From an uncultured Enterobacterales bacterium (GTDB lineage Bacteria > Pseudomonadota > Gammaproteobacteria > Enterobacterales > Enterobacteriaceae), in the NCBI GenBank assembly GCA_946478305.1, contig CAMLBO010000008.1, forward strand, positions 26,870-90,869: a DNA stretch of 64,000 nucleotides, in the 5' to 3' direction. A model generated the notes under the pieces. That model searched no databases, was not told the DNA's origin, and saw nothing but the letters and a program-made list of their open reading frames with translations. Made by a program: the position numbers and the translations under genes. This document shows, one piece after another, positions 18,587 to 28,769 of this stretch (positions are counted from its first letter, which is position 1; every line of letters starts with the position of its first letter).

Positions 18587-19611
18587 TTTCTGCGCGACTC
18601 ACGAATTAATAAACCCATCAGATAAATACCGCCGAGACTCACGGTCAGCACCCCAACCGGCAGCTGGTAGGGAAGGAACAGGCGCTGTGTGGCAACGTCG
18701 GCCGCCAGCAGCAGTAGCGCGCCGGTCAGGCCTGCAATCAGTAGCGGTTGCGACTGATTTGCACACAACCGGCGGGCAATCTGCGGTGCCACCAGCGCGA
18801 TAAAGGAGATAGGACCGGCTACGGCGGTGGCGGCGGCCGTCAGTGCCACCCCTGCCAGCATCAGCAGCAGCCGTGAACGTTCTACCGGCACGCCCAGCGC
18901 ACGGGCCATATCATCACCCATCTCCAGCAAATGCATCCGTCGTGAGAGCAGCACCGCCAGTCCCCATGCCACAATAATCAGGCCAACGACCGGCAGGCTT
19001 TTGGCCCAGGTGATACCGTTCAGTGACCCTGCGCTCCACAAACCGGCGGTCAGTGCCGACTCCAGCGAAGCTGAAATCACCAGCCAGGTATTACCCGCCA
19101 CCAGCAGTGCGCGCACGGCGATACCGACAATGATCAGGCGGAAGGTTTCTACGCCGTTACGCCAGGCCAGCAGATAAACTACGACGGCAGTCAGCAAACC
19201 GCCCGCCATCGCGCCAAGGGTCATGCCGAGGATCGCGCTATTAAACAGCACGATAGCCACCAGTACGCCGCTGTAGGCTCCGGTATTGAAGCCGATGACG
19301 TCAGGGCTGCCGAGCGGATTGCGCATCAGCGACTGAAAAATCGCCCCGCTGGCGGCCAGTGCCGCGCCTAAAATCAGCGCCATCGCCACGCGCGGCAACC
19401 GCCACTGGGTGACGATCACTGTCAGGTTATGTGGCCCTTCGCCGCGCAGGGCGTTAATCACCTGCCACGGAGTAAGGGACAGCGTGCCGCTGCCGAGGCC
19501 ATAAACCGCCAATGCAGCGCATAACAAGAATAGGGTTAATAGCGTCAGCATCTGACGTGAAAATGGCGTAAATTTACGCGAATGCGGTGTGGTAGACGTT
19601 ATCGTGGTCAT
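18583..19611 (-). CDS. fepG: Ferric enterobactin permease FepG
   Basis: A 342-residue permease of the FecCD/BtuC family with about nine or ten membrane helices. Family motifs: RLPRVAMALILGAALAASGA, NPLGSPDVIGFNTGA and GPISFIALVAPQIARRL. It forms the heterodimeric channel with FepD, coupled to FepC. It starts 3 bp after the fepD stop and overlaps fepC. Confidence 0.95.
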   Translation of the reverse strand: MTTITSTTPHSRKFTPFSRQMLTLLTLFLLCAALAVYGLGSGTLSLTPWQVINALRGEGPHNLTVIVTQWRLPRVAMALILGAALAASGAIFQSLMRNPLGSPDVIGFNTGAYSGVLVAIVLFNSAILGMTLGAMAGGLLTAVVVYLLAWRNGVETFRLIIVGIAVRALLVAGNTWLVISASLESALTAGLWSAGSLNGITWAKSLPVVGLIIVAWGLAVLLSRRMHLLEMGDDMARALGVPVERSRLLLMLAGVALTAAATAVAGPISFIALVAPQIARRLCANQSQPLLIAGLTGALLLLAADVATQRLFLPYQLPVGVLTVSLGGIYLMGLLIRESRRK

Positions 19612-19613
19612 CG

Positions 19614-20684
19614 TCAGCCCCGCTTCATCAGGGCGCGGTTGCGCACCAGCACAATTAGCACCGGTGCGCCAATAAACGCGGTCACGATAGACACGCGCAG
19701 TTCGCCCGGCACCAGCAGCCGCCCGGCGATATCGGCTGTCAGTAACAACATCGGGGTCAGCACCAGTATCCAGGGCAGCATCCAGCGCGGGTCAGACCCG
19801 GCCAGATGGCGGGCGATGTGCGGCATAATCAGCCCGACAAAGGCAATCGGCCCAACCGCCGCCGTTGCGCCACCGCACAGCAAGGTCACGGCCAGCAGGC
19901 CGCAAAGTTGTGTGGGGACAATACGGGTACCGAGCGCGGTGGCGAGGTCGCTTCCCATGCTGAGTGTGTTCAGGGCGCGGGTCATCAGCAGCGCGAGCAG
20001 GGCGCCGGTGATAATCGGCCATGTCACCACGCGGATCACCTCCATGCTGCGGATATCCAGCGTACCGGCCTGCCAGAAACGCAGCTGATCAAACACCAGC
20101 GGATTGAGCAGTGACAGCCCGGAAGAAAACCCCTCCAGTACGGCGCCGAGTGCTACACCGGCCAGCGTCAGGCGAATCGGGCTGACTTTGCCACCGCCGA
20201 TGGCGCCGATCAGCGCCACCATCAGGGTGGCGACCAGCGCCCCGGCAAAGGCGAACCACAGATACTGGCTGACATCGGTCGCGCCAAAAAAGGTGATGCC
20301 CAGGACTACGGCAAAACCGGCACCGGCATTGACGCCAAGAATACCCGGGTCTGCCAGCGGATTGCGGGTGAGGATCTGCATCAACGCCCCAGCCAGCCCC
20401 AGCGCCATGCCCGCCAGTAGCCCGGCCAGCGTGCGCGGTAAACGCGCATCGCGCACGATCACGCAGTCGGGCAAGTCGCACTGGCCCTGCAAAGCGCCAA
20501 TGACTGCGTGCAGCGGGATCGGTTTTGCGCCCGTGGAGAGACTCAGAAAAATAACCAGTACCAGGGCGGCAACTGCCAGCAGCATGCAGAGCGAACGGGG
20601 CAAAAAAGCCCGCGGCTGGGCCCGTTGCCCCGGTTTATTCAGGGGGGAACGCGCAGGGGATGGTTCAGTAAGAAGCCGTGACAT
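19614..20684 (-). CDS. fepD: Ferric enterobactin permease FepD
   Basis: A 356-residue FecCD-family permease. A hydrophilic N-terminal stretch of about 30 residues precedes the helices. Motifs: RLPRTLAGLLAGMALGLAGA, NPLADPGILGVNAGA and GPIAFVGLIMPHIARHL. It is the first gene of fepDGC, transcribed away from entS across a Fur-controlled intergenic region. Confidence 0.95.
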   Translation of the reverse strand: MSRLLTEPSPARSPLNKPGQRAQPRAFLPRSLCMLLAVAALVLVIFLSLSTGAKPIPLHAVIGALQGQCDLPDCVIVRDARLPRTLAGLLAGMALGLAGALMQILTRNPLADPGILGVNAGAGFAVVLGITFFGATDVSQYLWFAFAGALVATLMVALIGAIGGGKVSPIRLTLAGVALGAVLEGFSSGLSLLNPLVFDQLRFWQAGTLDIRSMEVIRVVTWPIITGALLALLMTRALNTLSMGSDLATALGTRIVPTQLCGLLAVTLLCGGATAAVGPIAFVGLIMPHIARHLAGSDPRWMLPWILVLTPMLLLTADIAGRLLVPGELRVSIVTAFIGAPVLIVLVRNRALMKRG

Positions 20685-20712
20685 GATGAGTAAGAATACC
20701 GAAGTTAATCTT

Positions 20713-20734
20713 AATGATATTTATTATCATTATC
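20713..20734. promoter_or_regulatory. Fur box between fepD and entS
   Basis: AATGATATTTATTATCATTA at 20713-20732 is close to the Fur consensus and sits 29 bp from the fepD start and about 85 bp from entS. It should repress both divergent units. Confidence 0.82.
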
Positions 20735-20819
20735 TATTGCGTTTGGTTATGGTAGCATGAGTTATCACTCTATAGCACTACTCTGACTGTGCCTTTTACT
20801 CGTTTAAGATAATTTTATA

Positions 20820-22089
20820 ATGAATAAGCCTTCGATTTTGCTCGACTTTTCCCTGCTGAAAACCCACGCCACTTTCCGCGCCGTTTTTTGCGCCCGTTTT
20901 ATCTCCATTCTGGCTCTTGGTCTGCTCGGTATCGCGGTGCCGGTGCAGATTCAGTCCATGACCGGCTCAACGCTGTTGGTCGGGTTGTCGGTCACGCTGG
21001 CGGGCAGCGGCATGTTTATCGGCCTGCTGATGGGGGGGGGTCATGGCGGACCGCTATGAGCGCCGCCGGCTGATCCTGTTTGCGCGCAGCACCTGCGGAC
21101 TGGGGTTTATCGGCTTATGCATCAACGCCGCGTTACCTGCGCCTTCACTGACGCTGATCTATCTGCTGGCGGTATGGGACGGTTTCTTCGGGGCCGTCGG
21201 GGTGACGGCGCTGCTGGCGGCGACGCCAGCGATTGTCGGGCGGGAAAATCTGGTGCAGGCCGGAGCGATCAGTATGCTGACCGTGCGGTTTGGGTCGATT
21301 CTTTCACCGGCCATCGGTGGCCTGGTGATCGCCAGTGGTGGCGTGGTATGGAACTACGCGTTGGCGGCATTCGGAACCGGGCTGACGCTGATCCCTCTGC
21401 TGAAATTGCCGCAGCTGGCGCCGCCGGTGCAAAAGCGTGAGCATCCGCTGCGGGCGCTGATCTCCGGTTTCGCCTTCCTGCTACAGAACCGGGTGATAGG
21501 CATGGTGGCGCTGGTGGGCGCATTGCTGACCATGGCGAGCGCGGTGCGCGTACTCTACCCGGCGCTGTCAGGGATCTGGCAGGTCAGTGCCTCTGAACTG
21601 GGGCTGATGTATGCCGCTGTGCCGCTCGGCGCGGCGGTCGGTGCGCTGACCAGCGGACGGGTGGCCAACGTGGCGCGGCCAGGCTGGCTGCTGCTGCTGA
21701 CCGCCATTGGCGCATTTGTTGCTATCGGCCTGTTTAGTCTGATGCCGTGGTTCGGCCTCGGGCTGGCCTTCCTGATGGTCTTCGGCTATCTCAGCGCCAT
21801 CAACGCGCTGCTGCAATATGCGCTGATCCAGAACCTGACGCCGGATGATTTCCTCGGCAGGATTAACGGTTTGTGGACGGCGCAGAACGTGACGGGAGAT
21901 GCCATCGGCGCACTGCTGCTGGGGGCGATGGGCTCGGTGATGCTACCGGCCATGACCTCAGCCAGCTTCGGCTTCACGGCGGCGGTACTGGGCGTGGTAC
22001 TGGCGTTTACGATGCGGGCGTTACGGCATACCGCGACCGGCGGGCAACAGGTTCAGCCTGCGCCCGCCCGTGCAGTCAGTGAGAAGTAA
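20820..22089 (+). pseudogene. entS: Enterobactin exporter EntS, interrupted by a +1 frameshift
   Basis: A major-facilitator exporter of enterobactin, split into two frames. The first, from ATG 20820, reads through the first two membrane helices to [11 protein letters not shown] and stops at 21057-21059. The second resumes from 21043 with MADRYERRR, the conserved loop between helices 2 and 3, and continues to the normal end. The break is at a run of nine G (21032-21040). With eight G the frame would read [10 protein letters not shown], as the family requires. So this is a one-base insertion in a homopolymer. It may be a sequencing error, a fixed loss, or slippage-driven switching. All else in the protein looks intact. 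Its end overlaps convergent fepB by 14 bp. Confidence 0.9.
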
Positions 22090-23044
22090 ACAGCCTTTCC
22101 AGCCGCGTCAGCAGGTTGCTGGCGCTGTAGTAATCCAGGCGAAAGGTGTCATTGCCGAGTGAATAAACCTGTTTGTCCTGCAATGCCGGAAGATGAGCCA
22201 GGAAGCGGTTGTCCATCAGCCGCTGGCTGTCGTTGTCATCGCCGGAAAACAGCAGCAGGGTTTTGCCGTTCAGCCCTTCGGCCATGTTTTCACCGGCCAG
22301 CTGTACGATGTCTTTACGCACGCCCTGGCTCTGGCCTCCGTGCACATTGTCCGGCGCGGTGGCGAGGGTGAACCCCAGTTCGTGCAGCAACTGCCCCTGC
22401 GGTGAGGCGGAAGTCCACAAATTAGCCGCCTTGCCATCCGGGCGGTAGACCAGTGCGGAGACAGGTTGTGCGGGAAGTGTGAGCTCGTTTTTTAGCTTTT
22501 TAATCCGCTCATCAAACTGCTGTACGGTGGCTTGCGCCTGCGCTTCATGGCCGGTGGCAACGCCTAACTGCAATGCCAGATCCTGCCAGCTTTTATCGTC
22601 GTAGTTGACCACCAGTACCGGCGCAATGGCCGAAAGTTGGTCATACAGTTTCAGCGCAGAATCCCCGCCGGTGGCCGAGATAATGATCAGATCCGGTGCC
22701 TCTCCCGCGATGGCTTCGGCATTAGGTTCACCGATATAGAGCCGCTGCACCTTACGCTCGGCGGCAATCTTGCCCCACTGGCGGAAAAAACCCTGGTCAT
22801 CGGCGATACGGCTGTTGGGGCTGGTGGCTCCGCTGGCAATCACCGGCGCATCAATTGCCAGCAGAGTGCCGGTAACGGTGATGCTGGTGGAGACAATCCG
22901 CTTGGGCGCGTGGTCCAGCGTAATGGTGCCGTGTGCCCCCGGGATCTGCCGTGGCCAGCCGTTTTCAGCGGCGAAGCAAGCGTGGGTCAGCAGGGCAAAT
23001 ATTCCGCCTGCGAGGGCCAAACGGTGGAGCAGGGTGTTGTTCAT
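22076..23044 (-). CDS. fepB: Periplasmic ferric enterobactin-binding protein FepB
   Basis: A 322-residue periplasmic binding protein of the siderophore class. The signal peptide ends near [14 protein letters not shown]. The body has [25 protein letters not shown], the [20 protein letters not shown] stretch and a C-terminal lobe ending in [10 protein letters not shown]. It delivers ferric enterobactin to FepDGC. ATG 23044 is preferred, 9 bases after AAGGA; a TTG three codons earlier is possible. It diverges from entC across a Fur box. Confidence 0.95.
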   Translation of the reverse strand: MNNTLLHRLALAGGIFALLTHACFAAENGWPRQIPGAHGTITLDHAPKRIVSTSITVTGTLLAIDAPVIASGATSPNSRIADDQGFFRQWGKIAAERKVQRLYIGEPNAEAIAGEAPDLIIISATGGDSALKLYDQLSAIAPVLVVNYDDKSWQDLALQLGVATGHEAQAQATVQQFDERIKKLKNELTLPAQPVSALVYRPDGKAANLWTSASPQGQLLHELGFTLATAPDNVHGGQSQGVRKDIVQLAGENMAEGLNGKTLLLFSGDDNDSQRLMDNRFLAHLPALQDKQVYSLGNDTFRLDYYSASNLLTRLERLFTSH

Positions 23045-23190
23045 TAAATGCAATCCTTCACTATAGCGTGCTGAAAAACCTCACTTTGCCAGTGAGTCTA
23101 TGCGTTCTGTTTTGATGAAAAAGCACAAGGCTTCAGTTTACGATTATTGACACACATAACATCGTCGAGTAGTTTACCGTCATCAGATGT

Positions 23191-23224
23191 AAATGATAAT
23201 CGTTATTATATTCATTATCATTTT
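23191..23224. promoter_or_regulatory. Overlapping Fur boxes between fepB and entC
   Basis: AAATGATAATCGTTATTATA runs on into TTCATTATCATTTT. At least two overlapping Fur dyads are visible, about 20 bp before the entC start. The strongest Fur target of the window by eye. Confidence 0.88.
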
Positions 23225-23242
23225 ATTAACAGGAGTCAACTG

Positions 23243-24472
23243 ATGGATGCGGTAGTAATGGACGGGAAAGGCGACGGAGCAGGGCAGACGGAGCAGCAGC
23301 ATAACGATCATGCTGAGAGCCTGTCAGGGATCTCTCCTACCGGCGGTTTTTTCTTTACCTCCCCTTTTCGTAGTCTGGCCACGCAGGGCTGTTTTAAGCC
23401 GATAACCCAACCCGCGGCCGGAGGCGAAGCGCTTAATAGCCCGTTCCAGCAAACCGTGCAGCAGGCATTTGCTCAGGCGCGCGACGCCGGGATTGCTCAC
23501 CCGATCCTCTGCGGGGCCATTCCTTTCGATACACAGCAACCCTCGGCGCTGTTTGTACCCAAAGAGGTGCAGTGGTTTGAGCGTCAGTCCTTCCTCGATC
23601 GTACGCAGATGACGACGGGGGATGTGCCGCATGTCACGCATAAAACCGAACATCCTGCCCAACCTGAATTTATGCAGATGGTCTCCTCCGCAGTGGAAGC
23701 CACCTCCCGCGGTGCGCTGCGCAAAGTGGTGCTCTCGCGTCTGCTTGAGATTGAAACCCAACGGCCGGTGGACAACGCGGCGCTGATGGCGCGCATGATT
23801 GAGCAGAATCCCGGCGGCTATCACTTCCACGTGCCGCTGGAAAAGGGGGCGCTGATGGGGGCCAGTCCGGAACTCCTGCTGCGTAAGCTTGGCAACCATT
23901 TTCACTCCAACCCGCTGGCCGGTTCAGCCAGGCGCAACAGCGATCCGGTGCAGGATGATGCCGTCAAAAATGCACTGCGGACCTCTGCCAAAGATGCTTA
24001 TGAACATCACATCGTCACCGACGGTATGCGTGAGGTACTTGCCCCGCGCTGCTCGCATCTGCATATCCCATCGCAGCCAGAATTGCTCAGTACTCCGGCC
24101 CTATGGCATCTCGCGTCACCTATCGACGGCGACGTGGCGGACAGTGCCGAAAATGCGCTCTCGCTGGCCTGTCTGTTACACCCGACCCCGGCGCTGTGCG
24201 GCACGCCGACCGTTTCTGCTCGTGAGCTGATTTCTCAACTTGAGCCTTTCGACCGTGGCCTGTTTGGCGGCATTGTCGGCTGGTGCGATGCACAGGGCAA
24301 CGGAGAATGGGTTGTGACCATCCGCTGCGGTACCGTCCATGGCCGTCAGGTCAGGCTGTTCGCCGGTGCCGGCATTGTGCCGGATTCTGTGCCTGAATCG
24401 GAATGGGCGGAGACCGGCACCAAGCTAAGCACGATGATGCGCGCGTTCGGCCTGAATCCCCTTTGTACTTGA
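23243..24472 (+). CDS. entC: Isochorismate synthase EntC
   Basis: A 409-residue chorismate-using enzyme that makes isochorismate, the first step of 2,3-dihydroxybenzoate synthesis. Typical stretches: [66 protein letters not shown] and [16 protein letters not shown] 23243 has AGGAG 7 bases upstream; the frame extends upstream through the Fur box but has no site there. The first 30 residues are polar and differ from E. coli. First gene of entCEBAD. Confidence 0.96.
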   Translation: MDAVVMDGKGDGAGQTEQQHNDHAESLSGISPTGGFFFTSPFRSLATQGCFKPITQPAAGGEALNSPFQQTVQQAFAQARDAGIAHPILCGAIPFDTQQPSALFVPKEVQWFERQSFLDRTQMTTGDVPHVTHKTEHPAQPEFMQMVSSAVEATSRGALRKVVLSRLLEIETQRPVDNAALMARMIEQNPGGYHFHVPLEKGALMGASPELLLRKLGNHFHSNPLAGSARRNSDPVQDDAVKNALRTSAKDAYEHHIVTDGMREVLAPRCSHLHIPSQPELLSTPALWHLASPIDGDVADSAENALSLACLLHPTPALCGTPTVSARELISQLEPFDRGLFGGIVGWCDAQGNGEWVVTIRCGTVHGRQVRLFAGAGIVPDSVPESEWAETGTKLSTMMRAFGLNPLCT

Positions 24473-24688
24473 AGCGGCAGTCTGCGTTAGCTGCGCTCAT
24501 TCACCCGAATCACTGACTTCATGTCAGCTCATCGGGATTATGAGCCTCTTCAATGAGGCTCACCCTGGGGGCCAGCGCTCGCGCTGTTCAAATCGGTGCC
24601 CAACCGATTTGTCATTCGCTTGCCGCCTTGCTGCACCAAAAGTAGGCGCCTCCAGGCGACTCCAATTACTTTGGGTATTAACACTATT
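24473..24688. repeat. Hairpin-rich intergenic element inside the ent operon
   Basis: 216 non-coding bases between entC and entE, which are only a few bases apart in E. coli. It contains a stack of perfect stems: CCCGA/TCGGG enclosing CTGAC/GTCAG (24504-24536), TGAGCCTC/GAGGCTCA (24541-24562), CAGCGC/GCGCTG (about 24573-24586) and CAAATCGGT/ACCGATTTG (24589-24611). The right end (CCGCCTTGCTGC ... ATTACTTTGGGTAT) resembles interspersed repeats I have seen in Serratia-like genomes, but no second copy is in this window. It may tune mRNA stability or attenuate the operon. Confidence 0.6.
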
Positions 24689-26335
24689 ATGACTATTGCA
24701 TTTACCCGCTGGCCTGATGACCTGGCACAGCGCTACCGCGAGCGCGGTTACTGGCTTGATCTGCCGCTGACCGATATTTTACAGCGTCAGGCGGGCAGCG
24801 ATGCCATCGCCATTACCGACGCCACTTCCGCCCTCAGTTATCGTCAGCTGGCTGTGCAGTCTGACCGGCTGGCGGCTGCGCTGTTACGGCGCGGGTTGAC
24901 ATCCGGTGATACCGCACTGGTTCAGCTTGGCAACGTGACCGAATTTTATGTGGTGTTTTTCGCGCTGCTTAAAATCGGCGTGGTGCCGGTGAATGCGCTG
25001 TACAGCCATCAGCGCAGTGAATTGAACGCATATGCGGCGCAGATCCAACCCGTGCTGCTGATTGCCGATGCCAGCCACGGGCTGTTTACGGACCACGCAT
25101 TTCTGGACACCTTCGTGGCGCAGCATCCTTCGTTACGGGTGATGGCGCTGCGCCATGCGCCGGATAGAGAACATTCGCTGGCAGCCTGGATTGCAGAGGA
25201 CGCTGGCGATTTCAGCGCCGCACCGACCCCAGCGGACGACGTGGCTTTCTTCCAGCTCTCCGGCGGCAGCACCGGCACGCCGAAGCTTATCCCGCGCACC
25301 CACAATGATTACTACTACAGCATCCGGCGCAGCGTCGAGATCTGCCGGTTTGACCGCGACACCCGTTACCTGTGCGCCTTGCCGATAGCCCATAACTACC
25401 CGATGAGTTCACCCGGTGCGCTCGGCGTGTTCTTCGGGGGTGGCCATGTGATTCTGGCCATGGACCCCAGCGCGCAGGTCTGTTTCCCGCTGATAGCGCA
25501 ACACCGCATTACCGTGACCGCGCTGGTGCCACCGGCCGTCACGCTGTGGCTACAGGCCATGAACGAGTGGGAAGGGCATCCGTCCCTCGACAGTTTGCAG
25601 CTCTTACAGGTCGGTGGTGCCAAGCTCGGCGAGACGCTGGCGGCGCGCATTCCGGCAGAGATCGGCTGTCAGTTACAGCAGGTATTCGGCATGGCCGAAG
25701 GACTGGTGAATTACACCCTGCTAGATGACGACGACTGGCACATACTCACGACGCAGGGCACGCCAATGTCCCCCGATGATGAACTCTGGGTGGCCGATGA
25801 GCAGGGCAATGCGCTGCCCGTGGGCGAAACCGGCCGCCTGATGACGCGCGGCCCTTATACCTTCCGTGGCTACTACCTCAGCCCGGAACATAACGCCAGT
25901 GCCTTCGACGCGCAGGGCTTTTACTGCTCCGGTGATCTGATTTCGTTAACCGAAGACGGTTATGTGCAGGTGCAGGGGCGGCTGAAAGATCAGATTAACC
26001 GCGGCGGTGAGAAGATCGCGGCGGAAGAGATAGAGAACCTGCTGCTGCGCCACGACAGTGTGATTAATGCCGCGCTGGTCTCGATGCCTGACAGTCTGAT
26101 GGGCGAGAAAAGCTGCGCGTTTGTGATAACACAGGGTGCCTTTAAGCCGGTCCAGCTGCGCCGTCATCTGCGCGAGCTCGGCGTAGCGGAGTTCAAACTC
26201 CCGGATCGTTTCGTACGGGTAGATCTACTGCCGCTGACGCCGGTAGGCAAAGTCGATAAGAAGCTTTTACGCGAACAGCTCATTTTACAAGAACAGTTAA
26301 ATTCACAAGAACAACCTGAGCCTCAGGGAGAATAA
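24689..26335 (+). CDS. entE: 2,3-dihydroxybenzoate-AMP ligase EntE
   Basis: A 548-residue adenylating enzyme that activates 2,3-dihydroxybenzoate and loads it onto the EntB carrier domain. Motifs: [21 protein letters not shown] (phosphate loop, about 190-210), [34 protein letters not shown] and the catalytic lysine region [10 protein letters not shown]. The ATG at 24689 gives the normal N-terminus [11 protein letters not shown]. The frame continues upstream into the hairpin element from a GTG at 24596, but that part is not EntE-like. There is a Gln/Glu-rich tail of about 15 residues that E. coli EntE lacks. Confidence 0.96.
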   Translation: MTIAFTRWPDDLAQRYRERGYWLDLPLTDILQRQAGSDAIAITDATSALSYRQLAVQSDRLAAALLRRGLTSGDTALVQLGNVTEFYVVFFALLKIGVVPVNALYSHQRSELNAYAAQIQPVLLIADASHGLFTDHAFLDTFVAQHPSLRVMALRHAPDREHSLAAWIAEDAGDFSAAPTPADDVAFFQLSGGSTGTPKLIPRTHNDYYYSIRRSVEICRFDRDTRYLCALPIAHNYPMSSPGALGVFFGGGHVILAMDPSAQVCFPLIAQHRITVTALVPPAVTLWLQAMNEWEGHPSLDSLQLLQVGGAKLGETLAARIPAEIGCQLQQVFGMAEGLVNYTLLDDDDWHILTTQGTPMSPDDELWVADEQGNALPVGETGRLMTRGPYTFRGYYLSPEHNASAFDAQGFYCSGDLISLTEDGYVQVQGRLKDQINRGGEKIAAEEIENLLLRHDSVINAALVSMPDSLMGEKSCAFVITQGAFKPVQLRRHLRELGVAEFKLPDRFVRVDLLPLTPVGKVDKKLLREQLILQEQLNSQEQPEPQGE

Positions 26336-26338
26336 TTC

Positions 26339-27208
26339 ATGGCCATTCCAAAACTCGAATCCTACACGCTGCCTGCGTTGAGTGAACTGCCCGCCAATAA
26401 AGTCAGCTGGAAGGTTGAGCCACAGCGTGCGGCGTTGCTGATCCACGATATGCAGAAATACTTCCTGAATTTCTGGGGCGAAGACAGCCCGCTGATTCAG
26501 CAGGTGGTGGAGAACATCGCCGCCCTGCGTCGTTATTGCAAGTCGGTTGGGATCCCGGTGTTTTATACGGCCCAGCCGAATAACCAAAGTGACCAAGATC
26601 GCGCGCTGCTCAATGACATGTGGGGGCCAGGCCTGAATAAGCATCCGGATCAGCAGGCGGTGGTGGATGCGCTGGCACCGGACGCTGACGATCAGGTGTT
26701 GGTGAAGTGGCGCTACAGCGCGTTTCACCGCTCGCCGTTGCAGGACATTTTGCAGGAAACCGGCCGCGACCAGCTGATCATTTGCGGGGTGTACGCGCAC
26801 ATTGGCTGCCTGACCACCGCTATCGACGCGTTTATGCGCAACATTCAGCCCTTTATGGTGGCCGACGGTCTGGCCGACTTCTCCCGCGATGAGCACCTGA
26901 TGGCGCTGCGCTATACCGCCGGACGCTGTGGACGGGTGGTGACGACGGCAGAACTCCTGCCGCAGAGCAACGGCCAACAAATCGAAAGTAAAGCGGCGCT
27001 GCGGGCACTGATCCTGCCGCTGCTGGACGAAGACAGTGAGGATATGAGCGATGATGAGAACCTGATCGACTACGGTTTGGACTCGGTGCGCATCATGGCG
27101 CTGGCTACCCGCTGGCGGAAAATTCGCGCCGACATCGATTTTGTCGCGCTGGCCAAAACGCCGACTATCGACGGCTGGTGGGCGCTGCTGTCCGGGGAAA
27201 AAGCCTGA
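26339..27208 (+). CDS. entB: Isochorismatase / aryl carrier protein EntB
   Basis: A 289-residue bifunctional protein (E. coli 285). The N-terminal isochorismatase domain shows [14 protein letters not shown] with the catalytic Asp, and [18 protein letters not shown]. The C-terminal aryl carrier domain has [10 protein letters not shown], whose Ser 249 takes phosphopantetheine from EntD. It starts 3 bp after entE and its stop overlaps the entA start. Confidence 0.96.
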   Translation: MAIPKLESYTLPALSELPANKVSWKVEPQRAALLIHDMQKYFLNFWGEDSPLIQQVVENIAALRRYCKSVGIPVFYTAQPNNQSDQDRALLNDMWGPGLNKHPDQQAVVDALAPDADDQVLVKWRYSAFHRSPLQDILQETGRDQLIICGVYAHIGCLTTAIDAFMRNIQPFMVADGLADFSRDEHLMALRYTAGRCGRVVTTAELLPQSNGQQIESKAALRALILPLLDEDSEDMSDDENLIDYGLDSVRIMALATRWRKIRADIDFVALAKTPTIDGWWALLSGEKA

Positions 27209-27966
27209 TGAGCACAGTATGGAATTTCGGCGGTAAACAGGTATGGGTGACCGGGGCCGGGCAGGGAATTGGCTTGCACACCGCGCTGGCATTTCAAAAA
27301 GCGGGCGCGACGGTGACCGGTTTCGATAAAACCTTTAGCGGCGATGACTACCCGTTCCGCACTGAAGTGCTGGATATCACCGACAGTCAGGCGGTGGCGG
27401 CGGTTTGCCAGCGTCTGCTGGCTGAACAATCGGTACTGGATATACTGGTCAATGGCGCAGGTATTTTGCGCATGGGTGCCACGGATGAAATCAGTGACGA
27501 TGACTGGCACAGTTGTCTGGCAGTCAATGCGGGCGGGGCGTTTAACCTGTTCCGCCATACGCTGCCGATGTTCCGCCGCCAGAAGCGCGGTGCGATCGTC
27601 AGCATTGCCTCAAACGCCGCCCACGTGCCGCGCGTGGGCATGTCGGCCTATTGTGCATCGAAAGCTGCCCTGCGCAGCCTGTGTCTGACCGTCGGTCTGG
27701 AGATGGCCCCGTTCGGCGTGCGCTGTAATCTGGTGTCGCCGGGTTCCACCCATACGCCGATGCAGCAGGCGATGTGGCAAACGCCGGATGCAGAACAGCG
27801 CACCATCGCCGGATTCCCCGACCAGTTCAAGCTGGGGATCCCGCTGGGTAAAATTGCGTTGCCACAGGAAATCGCCGAAGCGGTACTGTTTCTGTCATCT
27901 GACAGCGCCAGCCATATCACGATGCAGGATATTGTTATAGATGGTGGCGCAACGCTGGGTGCTTAA
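27208..27966 (+). CDS. entA: 2,3-dihydro-2,3-dihydroxybenzoate dehydrogenase EntA
   Basis: A 252-residue short-chain dehydrogenase. NAD-binding motif TGAGQGIG (about 15-22), NGAGILRMG, the catalytic Ser in VSIASNAAHVPR and YCASKAAL with the Tyr/Lys pair. It oxidises 2,3-dihydro-2,3-dihydroxybenzoate to 2,3-dihydroxybenzoate. ATG 27208 overlaps the entB stop (TGATG), which decides the start. The entH thioesterase gene that follows entA in E. coli is missing; entD follows instead. Confidence 0.96.
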   Translation: MSTVWNFGGKQVWVTGAGQGIGLHTALAFQKAGATVTGFDKTFSGDDYPFRTEVLDITDSQAVAAVCQRLLAEQSVLDILVNGAGILRMGATDEISDDDWHSCLAVNAGGAFNLFRHTLPMFRRQKRGAIVSIASNAAHVPRVGMSAYCASKAALRSLCLTVGLEMAPFGVRCNLVSPGSTHTPMQQAMWQTPDAEQRTIAGFPDQFKLGIPLGKIALPQEIAEAVLFLSSDSASHITMQDIVIDGGATLGA

Positions 27967-27985
27967 GTAATGAAGAGAGGCCGGG

Positions 27986-28702
27986 ATGCCACATCACTTT
28001 ATCACTGCCGTTGAGTGGCTGAATCTGCCGCAGGCGGCGTATTTCCCAGGAAAGATTGCACGTTGCCATTTTGCGGTGGATGCCTACCATGACGGGCTGT
28101 TTGCTGAACTTGGCGTGGTTTTTCCGCCCTCCCTGACGCGCGCCGTACCGAAGCGGCGCGCCGAATTTCTTGCCGGGCGCTATCTGGCGTCGGTGGTTTT
28201 ACACTCCCTGGGTTATGCGCGATTTACTCTTGAAATCGGCGATAACCGCGCACCACGCTGGCCGGAACGGGTACAGGGGGCAATCAGCCATAACGCCAAC
28301 ATCGCACTTTGCGCCGCACAACATGGCGAGCCGATGCTGCTCACCGGCGGCGTGGGTATTGATATAGAAACCCAGATGGAGGGGCCGCAGGCATTGGAGT
28401 TTTTGCCGATGATTGTCAACGGCGCCGAATATGAACTGCTGCGCCGCCATCCGCGTCTTTCCCTCTCAGCCCTGCTGACCCTGACCTTCTCCGCCAAAGA
28501 GAGCCTGTTTAAAATGCTCTACCCTCAGGTGGGCAGGCTGTTTGGTTTTCTCGACGCACAACTGGTCACGCTTGATGAACAGCAATGCCGCTTCACGCTG
28601 GAGTTGACCGTCACGCTCAGTGCCGATTTTCGCGCCGGCATGCGCTTTGAGGGCGTCTACCGGCTGAGCCGGCAGGACATTATTACCTTTCTTTATTGCT
28701 AA
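27986..28702 (+). CDS. entD: Enterobactin synthase phosphopantetheinyl transferase EntD
   Basis: A 238-residue Sfp-type transferase that attaches phosphopantetheine to the EntB and EntF carrier domains. Motifs: RRAEFLAGRYLA, the GVGIDIE magnesium site (about 126-132) and FSAKESLFKMLYP (about 168-180). GAGAGG lies 7 bases before the ATG and 19 bp separate it from entA, so it probably joins the entCEBA transcript. In E. coli entD is next to fepA; here it is relocated to the operon end. Confidence 0.95.
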   Translation: MPHHFITAVEWLNLPQAAYFPGKIARCHFAVDAYHDGLFAELGVVFPPSLTRAVPKRRAEFLAGRYLASVVLHSLGYARFTLEIGDNRAPRWPERVQGAISHNANIALCAAQHGEPMLLTGGVGIDIETQMEGPQALEFLPMIVNGAEYELLRRHPRLSLSALLTLTFSAKESLFKMLYPQVGRLFGFLDAQLVTLDEQQCRFTLELTVTLSADFRAGMRFEGVYRLSRQDIITFLYC

Positions 28703-28711
28703 ATTTTGCGG

Positions 28712-28746
28712 CTAAAAAGGGCGTCACCCGTATTGCGTGACACCCT
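28712..28746 (-). terminator. Terminator of the TonB-dependent receptor gene
   Basis: On the minus strand AGGGTGTCAC pairs with GTGACGCCCT (28746-28737 with 28727-28718, one mismatch), followed by TTTT. Convergent entD may use the same hairpin in reverse. Confidence 0.8.
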
Positions 28747-28769
28747 GTATTCGCTATTTCAGTTTCGCT

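Noticed and set aside
21030..21059. Programmed ribosomal frameshifting as the explanation for the entS split
   Set aside because: A forward (+1) shift would be needed, and G-rich runs of this kind are not a known +1 site; a homopolymer insertion explains it more simply.
26303..27292. 329-codon minus-strand frame across entB and entA
   Set aside because: Antisense to two well-conserved enzymes, no ribosome site and no family resemblance.
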